A stretch of DNA of 6,361 nt from NCBI GenBank assembly GCA_038222225.1, contig JBBRHV010000088.1, positions 1 to 6,361 of the forward strand, read 5' to 3'. The DNA is from JAKLFA01 sp038222225 (GTDB lineage Bacteria > Omnitrophota > Gorgyraeia > Zapsychrales > JANLHA01). Positions 1 to 5,472 of the stretch are shown here, one piece after another. A model generated the notes under the pieces. The model made no database searches and was not told where the DNA came from. It saw only the letters and a list, made by a program, of their open reading frames with translations. A program made the position numbers and the translations under genes. Each line of letters begins with the position of its first letter. Positions within the stretch are counted from its first letter, which is position 1.

Positions 1-14
1 GTTTTCATAACCTG

Positions 15-42
15 ATTTTATCGCTTCAGGTAAACGTGTCAA
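15..42 (-). promoter_or_regulatory. Leftward sigma70-type promoter firing out of the window
   Basis: Read on the minus strand, a perfect TTGACA -35 box (37-42) is followed after 16 nt by TAAAAT (15-20), five of six matches to the -10 consensus. The expected transcription start lies near position 8, so the product is beyond the left edge. The promoter lies about 65 nt past the stop codon of the CvpA-like gene on the same strand, so the next gene to the left probably has its own transcription. An ATG at 6-8 follows too closely to carry a normal ribosome binding site, so the leftward gene probably starts outside the window or is an RNA gene. Confidence 0.5.
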
Positions 43-43
43 G

Positions 44-56
44 TTTTCAAAGAACA
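44..56 (-). promoter_or_regulatory. boxA-like antitermination sequence (tentative)
   Basis: The minus strand reads TGTTCTTTGAAAA, close to the boxA element (Nus-factor/antitermination site) found in rRNA operon leaders and 16S-23S spacers, as in Firmicutes. It lies immediately upstream of the TTGACA box at 37-42, so it would be in RNA only if transcription came from farther right. If real, an rRNA gene could lie just left of the window. The match is short and could be chance in AT-rich DNA. Confidence 0.25.
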
Positions 57-101
57 AATGTTTTTGTAAATGCTTTTAAACAATAAACTTAACTCAAACA
101 A

Positions 102-140
102 ATGGGTCTTATTTACCCACTAGAAACGGTGTAGACCCAT
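102..140 (-). terminator. Possible weak terminator at the end of the CvpA-like gene
   Basis: On the minus strand a TGGGT/ACCCA stem (119-115 with 107-103, loop of 7) is followed by the T-rich run TTTGTTTG, just past the TAA stop at 109-111. The same ACCCAT arm can also pair with a farther ATGGGTCT arm (140-133 with 109-102), an 8-bp perfect inverted repeat with a 23-nt loop. Both stems overlap the last codons. The short-stem form looks most like an intrinsic terminator, but the U-run is interrupted. Confidence 0.3.
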
Positions 141-591
141 AAATATTTAAGGATGTCTGAAATAGTATTTTTCCGCTTAAAGAAGCCTGACTGGCCTGCA
201 CCGTCGGGGTATAATCTAAAATAACAACAGCTGTAAAGGTCAAGCCTGAAACTAAAATCGCCCTAAGAAATCCTAACCCGGCTCCCCACATGCGACTTCG
301 AAAAAACAATTCTTCTCCTTCCGGCACTCTCCTGAAAAGGCCCATTGCATCGCATATGAGCTTAAAACTCAGCACAATAAACATCCACAAAAAAATATAA
401 GAAACAAATTCGACATAACGTGGAGCGATAGGAAAGCCTCTCCTTAGAAACTGCGCGCACATCGGGAAAAAGTGCAGCGCAAATACGGTTGTAAAAAAAA
501 CCCCGAGCACTCGAAATGTTTCGAAAAAAACGCCCTGTCTCATACCGACCGCAACACACCAGCCGAAAATACAGACTATCACAATGTCCAT
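109..591 (-). CDS. CvpA-family integral membrane protein
   Basis: This is a 160-residue hydrophobic protein, the usual size of CvpA (colicin V production protein) family members of the inner membrane. It opens with MDIVIV and has about four membrane-spanning stretches: residues 2-16, 25-41, 58-78 and 101-121. The typical CvpA layout is visible: an early Asp, G-x-RQG at the end of helix 1, a following helix with a Glu, and a GAGLGFLRA segment opening the last helix. The family's biochemical role is poorly known; it has been linked to colicin V export, envelope stress and purine-regulon context in other bacteria. The frame stays open upstream to a TTG at 789, but the promoter at 655-683 starts RNA near 648, inside that extension, so the ATG at 591 is preferred. 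A TTG three codons earlier, closer to a GGGGGA sequence, is possible. Family assignment is by topology and motif, and it is moderately secure. Confidence 0.7.
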   Translation of the reverse strand: MDIVIVCIFGWCVAVGMRQGVFFETFRVLGVFFTTVFALHFFPMCAQFLRRGFPIAPRYVEFVSYIFLWMFIVLSFKLICDAMGLFRRVPEGEELFFRSRMWGAGLGFLRAILVSGLTFTAVVILDYTPTVQASQASLSGKILFQTSLNIYGSTPFLVGK

Positions 592-654
592 CCAGCTCAA
601 TTTTTCCCCCGGAATTGCAGAACATATTGAAAAGCCAGTACTTAAGCTTGTGAA

Positions 655-683
655 AGTATAACACACACCCCCTGGAGTGTCAA
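655..683 (-). promoter_or_regulatory. Promoter of the CvpA-like gene
   Basis: On the minus strand a perfect TTGACA (678-683) is followed by exactly 17 nt and then TATACT (655-660), five of six to the -10 consensus. Transcription should begin near 648, giving a leader of roughly 57 nt before the ATG at 591. This site decides the start of the CvpA-like gene, because the longer reading frame would begin upstream of the transcript. Confidence 0.7.
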
Positions 684-729
684 GGAGACGGTTCGCACCA
701 CGCTTACTCCAAAAATATTGTAAATACCT

Positions 730-746
730 GCAACAAAAAAAGTTGC
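730..746. repeat. GCAAC-A7-GTTGC inverted repeat between divergent promoters
   Basis: A 5-bp perfect inverted repeat, GCAAC/GTTGC, flanks a run of seven A (seven T on the other strand). It sits near the middle of the roughly 100 bp between the two outward-facing -35 boxes (678-683 minus and 783-788 plus). The position suits an operator or bent-DNA site acting on both promoters. No regulator can be named, and a stem this short may be coincidental. Confidence 0.3.
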
Positions 747-782
747 GGACTTGCCTCCTGAGCTGTTCAGAAAATATGTCTC

Positions 783-811
783 TTGACAAAGATTACATTA
801 AATGATATCTT
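783..811 (+). promoter_or_regulatory. Promoter of the diguanylate cyclase gene
   Basis: A perfect TTGACA -35 box (783-788) is followed after 17 nt by TATCTT (806-811), four of six to the -10 consensus and including its TA start and final T. Transcription would start near 818, giving a short leader of about 28 nt to the ATG at 846. A weak GAGA ribosome binding sequence lies at 836-839. Confidence 0.6.
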
Positions 812-845
812 TCACAGAATCAGCCAACAATCTGCGAGATGAAAC

Positions 846-2027
846 ATGGAAACGCCACAGAACGACTCAACCGAACGTAATTTGAAAATTCTTTATGAAA
901 TCAGCTCTGCCATGCGCACAACGCTGGACTTAAAGCACATTCTCTATATTATTCTAACCGGCGTCACCTCACACTCCGGGCTTGAGTACAATCGAGCGAT
1001 CCTTTTTCTTTTCAACCCCAAAAACCAGACCCTCAAATGCGAAATGGCCATTGGGCCGGAATCCGGTGAAGAAGCGAATCAGATTTGGAAGTACATTGAT
1101 CAATCTGACCAGCGCATGGAAGATCTGATCCGTACCGAACGCCTTGAAAAGACCTCTCATGAATCCGCCCTTTACCTTTCTTTAAAAGACATGGCGTTCT
1201 CAGTGAAGGATATGCCTGATTGTTTACTGTGCCAAGCCTACCATCGCGGCCACGCCTGGCATCTGCCACCGGAAGAGCTCCTGAACTTCCAGGACGACCC
1301 GTTTCTGAAAAAATTCCAAAGCCATGAGCTCCTGATTATGCCGCTCAAGGCTCAAGACCAGATCAACGGATTGATCATCGCTGATAATATTTTTACGAAA
1401 AAACCGATTTCCGAGGGAGACATCCGCTTTTTCCGCTTGTTAGCAAACCAGGCCGGACTGGCGATCGAAAACTCCCGCCTTTATGAGATGGTCGTCGCGC
1501 AAAGCCAGACGGATTCTTTGACCGGGCTCTGGAATCACGGCTATTTTCAGAAAAACCTGGTGATCGAGATCGAGAACAGCAAAAGAAACAATGAGCCTTT
1601 TTCCCTGGCCATGATCGATATTGATGACTTTAAAAAACTCAACGATACCTGCGGACACCAATATGGGGATATGATGCTCAAAGAAATGTCCCGCCTTCTA
1701 ACGGAATCATTGCGGTCTGTCGATTATGTCTGCCGTTACGGCGGGGAAGAATTTGCCATGATCTTACAGAACAATGCTGGTCCGCGCGCCTTTGAAATTG
1801 TCGAGCGCCTGCGCAAAAAAATTGCGGAACACAACTTTCCCTCTCCCTCAGGAATCGGATACATGCGGTTTACGGTCAGTATCGGATTGGCCTCCTTCCC
1901 TGCAGATGCCGTCTCAAAGGATGAACTGATCCGCTTAGCAGACCAGGCCATGTACACGGCCAAATCCCAAGGAAAAAACATAACTTGCTCAGTCGCGAAC
2001 ATCGATCGCCAAAAGCCGTTTCATTGA
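846..2027 (+). CDS. Diguanylate cyclase with N-terminal GAF-type sensor domain
   Basis: This is a 393-residue cytoplasmic protein with no signal peptide or membrane segment. Residues about 10-213 form a GAF-like sensor (RNLKILYEISSAM start, NQAGLAIENSRLYE linker helix at its end). Residues about 218-385 form a GGDEF domain that makes c-di-GMP from two GTP. The domain looks fully active: DSLTGLWNHGYF at 223-234, metal-binding Asp in MIDIDDF (D258), guanine-contacting N266 and D275, and an intact GGEEF signature at 299-303. An RSVD motif (290-293) five residues before GGEEF matches the RxxD inhibitory site, so product feedback is expected. The sensor carries a Cys/His-rich patch, C126-x2-C129-x3-H133-x2-H136-x2-H139, that might bind metal, heme or sense redox; this is inference. 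The gene has its own promoter and stands divergent to the CvpA-like gene and convergent to the radical-SAM operon, so no functional link with either is shown. Confidence 0.95.
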   Translation: METPQNDSTERNLKILYEISSAMRTTLDLKHILYIILTGVTSHSGLEYNRAILFLFNPKNQTLKCEMAIGPESGEEANQIWKYIDQSDQRMEDLIRTERLEKTSHESALYLSLKDMAFSVKDMPDCLLCQAYHRGHAWHLPPEELLNFQDDPFLKKFQSHELLIMPLKAQDQINGLIIADNIFTKKPISEGDIRFFRLLANQAGLAIENSRLYEMVVAQSQTDSLTGLWNHGYFQKNLVIEIENSKRNNEPFSLAMIDIDDFKKLNDTCGHQYGDMMLKEMSRLLTESLRSVDYVCRYGGEEFAMILQNNAGPRAFEIVERLRKKIAEHNFPSPSGIGYMRFTVSIGLASFPADAVSKDELIRLADQAMYTAKSQGKNITCSVANIDRQKPFH

Positions 2028-2044
2028 CGGCCAAACCCCGTCAA
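2024..2044. terminator. Hairpin between convergent genes, possible bidirectional terminator
   Basis: TTGACGG (2024-2030) and CCGTCAA (2038-2044) form a perfect 7-bp stem with a 7-nt loop. The left arm includes the TGA stop of the cyclase gene, and the right arm ends 10 nt past the stop of the radical-SAM/prenyltransferase gene on the other strand. The position between tail-to-tail genes fits a shared terminator. No U-run follows on either strand, so it may act only as an RNA 3'-end stabiliser or with Rho. Confidence 0.4.
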
Positions 2045-2054
2045 ACCTGAATCA

Positions 2055-3962
2055 TCAATAATACAAATTGACCGTCTTGATCTCTCCGCTCAGAAATTCT
2101 TTCTCCGGAAACGAAAAACCCAACGCCGGATAGTGCTTTTGCACATTGTCAAAGCTAAGCAGGTCAGCCTCCTGTGCATTCATTTTTTTTCTCAGCATCG
2201 CAATGTCTTTAGGAAAAAAGTGCAAGATTCTCTCCCAATTCTTATCCACTGAAACATAAAAATCCGAACAGTTTTCAATGTGCCTCACGATCTCTCCATG
2301 AAACAATTTCTTTAATTGGGCCTGGATCTTGGGCTGGCTTAACAATTCTTCATGAAAAACCGCATACATTTTCAATCGCGAGCGTCCATCAAGGAAAAAA
2401 TCACATCCCCACAAAAACCGCTCGCCCAGCAACAAATTCCTAAAAGAAGCCGGCGAATTGGCCATTTCCAATACCCGATCCCGCATCTGCGGATCTTGGT
2501 CACTATAAAACCAAAGCTTTACGCGCGATTCTGAATTCGCTGCTCGAAAATCCGTGCCGACACACACGTTTCGGATCTTCTGGAAATCAACATCCGCTTC
2601 CAGGATCCGTTTCAAAAATGCCATATCAAGCTGAACATCCTCTAAGGAATTGATGGATTCAAAAAAACTGACGATTTGCGATAAGCCTTTCTCTTTCTGA
2701 AAAGGCTTTCCCCAATACCACACGTTAAACCGGCATGGGTTCAGCTCTTGTCCGGATATCTTCTGCGAAGGCTCAATATGGAAAAAATGAGACTCTCGCA
2801 ACAATTCCTCAAAAAGCATCAATCGCTTGTCCACCTCGACATGAAATTGGTTTTTGAAAAATATATATTTTTTAACGCTTTCAATATCCTCTTTACGGCC
2901 CCAACGGATATGTTCCACAATATATTTCTGCCCTTCGAGCCAGCAGCAATAAAACATTTTATATGCCTTCGCCGGAACATCCGGATCCTTATTCTCAAAA
3001 CGGTTCCAATACAGACAGGAAAAACATTTATTGTCTTTCGCCCCGCAAAACCGGCCAATCGGTTCCGGGCTGACCACGCCCTCACGGACATGGCCGATCA
3101 CAAACTCTTTGCTTTTCTGCGCGTTTGCCGCACAAAGATAACAAGGATACAGCTCGCCCTCCAAACCAACACTCAACATCCGCGCACCCGCAGAACAAAA
3201 CTGAAATTCCGCCTTCGCCGGGTCTGGAAAAGCTGAGAATGCCGTGTACGAAAGGCATTCTCCGATCGAAAAATTAAACGGCCGCATACGGTTAAAACGG
3301 TCACTATAAATATCGGCGATCTTTATCATCTCCCGTTCCAGATCCGCCAGAAATTTCCGGCTCTGATGCGCATCCCCCTGATACGTTTCATGCATCGCCG
3401 GCATAACCCCGAACTCAAGGACCCCGCCCATCGGATGCCGAAGAATACCTTCGATATCGCCGGCTAAAGACTGAACGGTGCCCGGAGTAACACAAAGCCG
3501 GACCCGAAACGGATCCGGATCAATTTTATTGATCCAAAAATTTCTATACGGCTCAAACAGGTCTAAATTCTGCAAGATCTGACTTAAACTAAGAACATGA
3601 ATGGTGGGCGAAATATTGTTTTCAACAAGGAACCGAACTTTCTCCTCATCGAGAAGGGTTCCATTGGTGCATAGAATAAATTTGCGGATCCCGCTTTCCT
3701 GCGCCTTGCGCACAATTTTCTTGATCAGTTCAAAACACAGCAGGGGTTCCCCTCCGACAAACGCAACCGTATGCTGTTTCAAACTCACATTGTCCTTTTG
3801 AAGAAAATCAACGGCCTGACACGCGGTCTCAAATGTCATGTCCGGCCTCTTGTCCTTTGACGCATAACAATATTCGCAGCTGATATTGCACTTATTTGTG
3901 ATGTGCAATGTTAGCAGAATGGAATCAGAATGATCGTGGATATTATAATCGTTCATACTCAC
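2055..3962 (-). CDS. Radical-SAM/SPASM enzyme fused to LynF/TruF/PagF-type peptide prenyltransferase
   Basis: This is a 635-residue two-part protein. Residues about 14-215 form a radical-SAM core with the 4Fe-4S/SAM motif C25-x3-C29-x2-C32 and the SAM-binding VGGEP (69-73). Residues about 250-345 form a SPASM-like auxiliary cluster region: C256-x12-G-x4-C274, C277, C306, C313, C316 and C339/C340. SPASM enzymes usually modify peptides or proteins. Residues about 358-635 resemble the whole of cyanobactin ABBA-fold prenyltransferases (LynF/TruF/PatF/PagF). Shared features are a FHVE...LMLFEELL opening, DFQKI followed by VGTDFR, ESRVKLWFY, CDFFLDGRSRLKMY, and the terminal VNLYY. Those enzymes move dimethylallyl from DMAPP to Tyr, Ser/Thr, Trp or other side chains of peptides. 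The GTG at 3962 is chosen because AAAGG lies 7 nt upstream; ATG two codons later is the alternative. It is the last gene of the operon, 35 nt after the HemN-like gene. The radical-SAM part is secure. The prenyltransferase part rests on remembered family sequence, at about 0.75. Confidence 0.85.
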   Translation of the reverse strand: MSMNDYNIHDHSDSILLTLHITNKCNISCEYCYASKDKRPDMTFETACQAVDFLQKDNVSLKQHTVAFVGGEPLLCFELIKKIVRKAQESGIRKFILCTNGTLLDEEKVRFLVENNISPTIHVLSLSQILQNLDLFEPYRNFWINKIDPDPFRVRLCVTPGTVQSLAGDIEGILRHPMGGVLEFGVMPAMHETYQGDAHQSRKFLADLEREMIKIADIYSDRFNRMRPFNFSIGECLSYTAFSAFPDPAKAEFQFCSAGARMLSVGLEGELYPCYLCAANAQKSKEFVIGHVREGVVSPEPIGRFCGAKDNKCFSCLYWNRFENKDPDVPAKAYKMFYCCWLEGQKYIVEHIRWGRKEDIESVKKYIFFKNQFHVEVDKRLMLFEELLRESHFFHIEPSQKISGQELNPCRFNVWYWGKPFQKEKGLSQIVSFFESINSLEDVQLDMAFLKRILEADVDFQKIRNVCVGTDFRAANSESRVKLWFYSDQDPQMRDRVLEMANSPASFRNLLLGERFLWGCDFFLDGRSRLKMYAVFHEELLSQPKIQAQLKKLFHGEIVRHIENCSDFYVSVDKNWERILHFFPKDIAMLRKKMNAQEADLLSFDNVQKHYPALGFSFPEKEFLSGEIKTVNLYY

Positions 3963-3969
3963 AGCATGG

Positions 3970-3974
3970 CCTTT
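3970..3974 (-). promoter_or_regulatory. Ribosome binding site choosing the GTG start of the fusion gene
   Basis: AAAGG on the minus strand lies 7 nt before GTG (3960-3962) but 13 nt before the next in-frame ATG (3954-3956). The spacing favours GTG. The site lies in the 35-nt gap after the upstream HemN-like gene, where no promoter is visible, so translation probably depends on the operon transcript. Confidence 0.55.
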
Positions 3975-3997
3975 CGAATCATTGCCTTATCCTCGCG

Positions 3998-5425
3998 CTA
4001 TCCTTTTGCGACCAATCGATCCAGCTCAGACAAAATGATCGACGGATCAACAAAAAAAAGCAAATGCGTAAATTTCTCCTCCTGAGATCCGGCCGTAAAA
4101 AAAAGAACATCCTCATCCAGCGTTAAAGCTCCTAATCGTTTAAGCTGCTCGATAGGATGTTTAAAATCATCACGGATATCCGTTCCGAATTGGTCCCGAT
4201 ATTGGGATAGCGACAATCTGTTCCGCTCAAGGAACCGTTCACGGATATAAAAAATCCTCTCCCATTGATCCCGCAAAAAAACCGCCGAATAGCGAGCATC
4301 AATGGCGCCGCCATCGACCGATAAATCTTTATACCCTTCATTTCGATAATAGGCCGTCTCCCGGATCATGGACCACGACCCCGCGCCGATTCCAAGATAA
4401 TCAAACGGATAATCATCTGTTCTAAATTGATACTTTCTCTGATCAGACGCCAAATGCTTTTGCAGTATGAAATTCCAAGTTGCCCGATCCGGGCCGGAAT
4501 GACTCAAAGGAACAAAACCGTAGCCATGCCTTTCCGCTTCAGGCATCACCAGCTTTTCAAAACGCGAAATTTTATCCGCCATCTCCTGATCAAACAGGTT
4601 CTTGAGGCTGTCATAATATTTTTTCAGATACTGCGGAGTGGGAATTAAAGGATACAGGCAAATGGAGTCCACCTTCAACTCCGCCAGCTTGATAAAGCTG
4701 TCCAGAACGGTCTGCGGGGTATCATTCCATAATCCGATCATAAGATCAACATTGATGCTTTCCAAAGCGGCGAGTTTCCGGGCATTCTCAATAGCGGACT
4801 GTATATTCTCATAATTCTGGTGTCCTCGATTGGTCGACTGCAGAACACCGCTGTCTAATGACTGAACCCCAAATGAAATTCGATTGATCCCAAAAGCTCC
4901 CAGAACCGCCAGCTGCTCAACCGAAAAATGATTCGGGTTGCATTCAAAGGTCTTTTCGGCAGACTCCTCAAAACTGAAACTTTGAGCCAACTCCTCCAAA
5001 ATACTCTTAAGATCCGGCCCGCCCAGCAGATTGGGAGAACCGCCGCCAAAATGAAAGATTTTCAATTTAATATTTTTAAAAATGTCCCTGAGACATCTCA
5101 CCTCTTGCAAAAGGCATTGCGTATACGCATGCAGCTGAGCCTCACCCGTATAAACTTGAGTGTTTAGATTGCAATAACTGCATATTTTTTGACAAAACGG
5201 AATATGAATATGAAGGCCAACCCGATTCTCCGACCCTTCTACTTTCAAAACACGGCTTTTCCAAAGGTCATGAATGCCCGACAAACTCAGCGTTGTCTTC
5301 AGATCAAAAAAATTGAACAGATCCAAATGAACGATCGCGTCGTCATAGCCCTTTTTCCCGGCTAACTCGACAAACAATGTCCGCAGCTTCACTTCTTTGT
5401 CCAACGATTGCAATTGTGTCATCAT
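3998..5425 (-). CDS. HemN/HemW-like radical-SAM enzyme, complete copy
   Basis: This is a 475-residue protein. An N-terminal extension of about 70 residues precedes the radical-SAM core, which starts at HIHIPFC. The cluster motif C78-x3-C82-x2-C85 continues as YCNLNT, closer to HemW than to HemN, which has a fourth Cys. FGGGSPNLL (126-134), ECNP (161-164), INRISFGVQS (180-189) and GIGAGS (345-350) are the other HemN-superfamily landmarks. A HemN_C-like winged tail follows from about 378. The family motif GLPxQT is altered to GLWNDTPQT (231-239). Automated annotation would say coproporphyrinogen oxidase, but no heme gene is nearby. Relatives in natural-product clusters are class C radical-SAM methyltransferases that use two SAM, so peptide modification is the better guess here. 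The ATG at 5425 is preferred over TTG 5428 because GAGGAT ends 5 nt upstream of the ATG. It lies between a diverged paralogue and the radical-SAM/prenyltransferase fusion, in one operon. Confidence 0.85.
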   Translation of the reverse strand: MMTQLQSLDKEVKLRTLFVELAGKKGYDDAIVHLDLFNFFDLKTTLSLSGIHDLWKSRVLKVEGSENRVGLHIHIPFCQKICSYCNLNTQVYTGEAQLHAYTQCLLQEVRCLRDIFKNIKLKIFHFGGGSPNLLGGPDLKSILEELAQSFSFEESAEKTFECNPNHFSVEQLAVLGAFGINRISFGVQSLDSGVLQSTNRGHQNYENIQSAIENARKLAALESINVDLMIGLWNDTPQTVLDSFIKLAELKVDSICLYPLIPTPQYLKKYYDSLKNLFDQEMADKISRFEKLVMPEAERHGYGFVPLSHSGPDRATWNFILQKHLASDQRKYQFRTDDYPFDYLGIGAGSWSMIRETAYYRNEGYKDLSVDGGAIDARYSAVFLRDQWERIFYIRERFLERNRLSLSQYRDQFGTDIRDDFKHPIEQLKRLGALTLDEDVLFFTAGSQEEKFTHLLFFVDPSIILSELDRLVAKG

Positions 5426-5430
5426 CAAGT

Positions 5431-5436
5431 ATCCTC
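5431..5436 (-). promoter_or_regulatory. Ribosome binding site of the complete HemN-like gene
   Basis: GAGGAT on the minus strand puts its AGGA core 6 nt before the ATG at 5423-5425. The TTG at 5426-5428 would be only 3 nt from it, so ATG is the likely start. Confidence 0.6.
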
Positions 5437-5472
5437 AAATTCAATCTGCCCCGTCCCGTTTGAAAATACGCG

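Noticed and set aside
10..31. ACCTGA/TCAGGT inverted repeat (6-bp stem, 10-nt loop)
   Set aside because: It overlaps the -10 region of the leftward promoter, lacks a U-run and is short enough to be chance, so it is not called a terminator or operator.
3..86. Short plus-strand open stretch at the left edge, possible gene tail
   Set aside because: It gives only 27 low-complexity residues before a stop with no recognisable motif. A minus-strand promoter covers the same bases.
362..664. 100-residue minus-strand frame overlapping the CvpA-like gene
   Set aside because: It is a shadow in another frame of the CvpA-like gene with no recognisable domain and no ribosome binding site of its own.
755..760. 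AGGAGG on the minus strand as a strong ribosome binding site
   Set aside because: No ATG, GTG or TTG follows at a usable distance, and it lies upstream of the mapped promoter for that strand.
592..789. N-terminal extension of the CvpA-like frame starting at TTG 789
   Set aside because: The extension is not hydrophobic CvpA-like sequence, and the TTGACA-17-TATACT promoter at 655-683 would start RNA inside it. The family normally begins at the MDIV segment.
2748..3236. 162-residue plus-strand frame inside the radical-SAM/SPASM gene
   Set aside because: It lies antisense to the SPASM and linker codons of a clearly real gene, and its composition is shadow-like with no family match.
5429..5472. 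Possible promoter or small peptide gene between the two HemN-like genes
   Set aside because: The short gap shows no -35/-10 pair and is too short for a precursor peptide. Only the ribosome binding site is supported.
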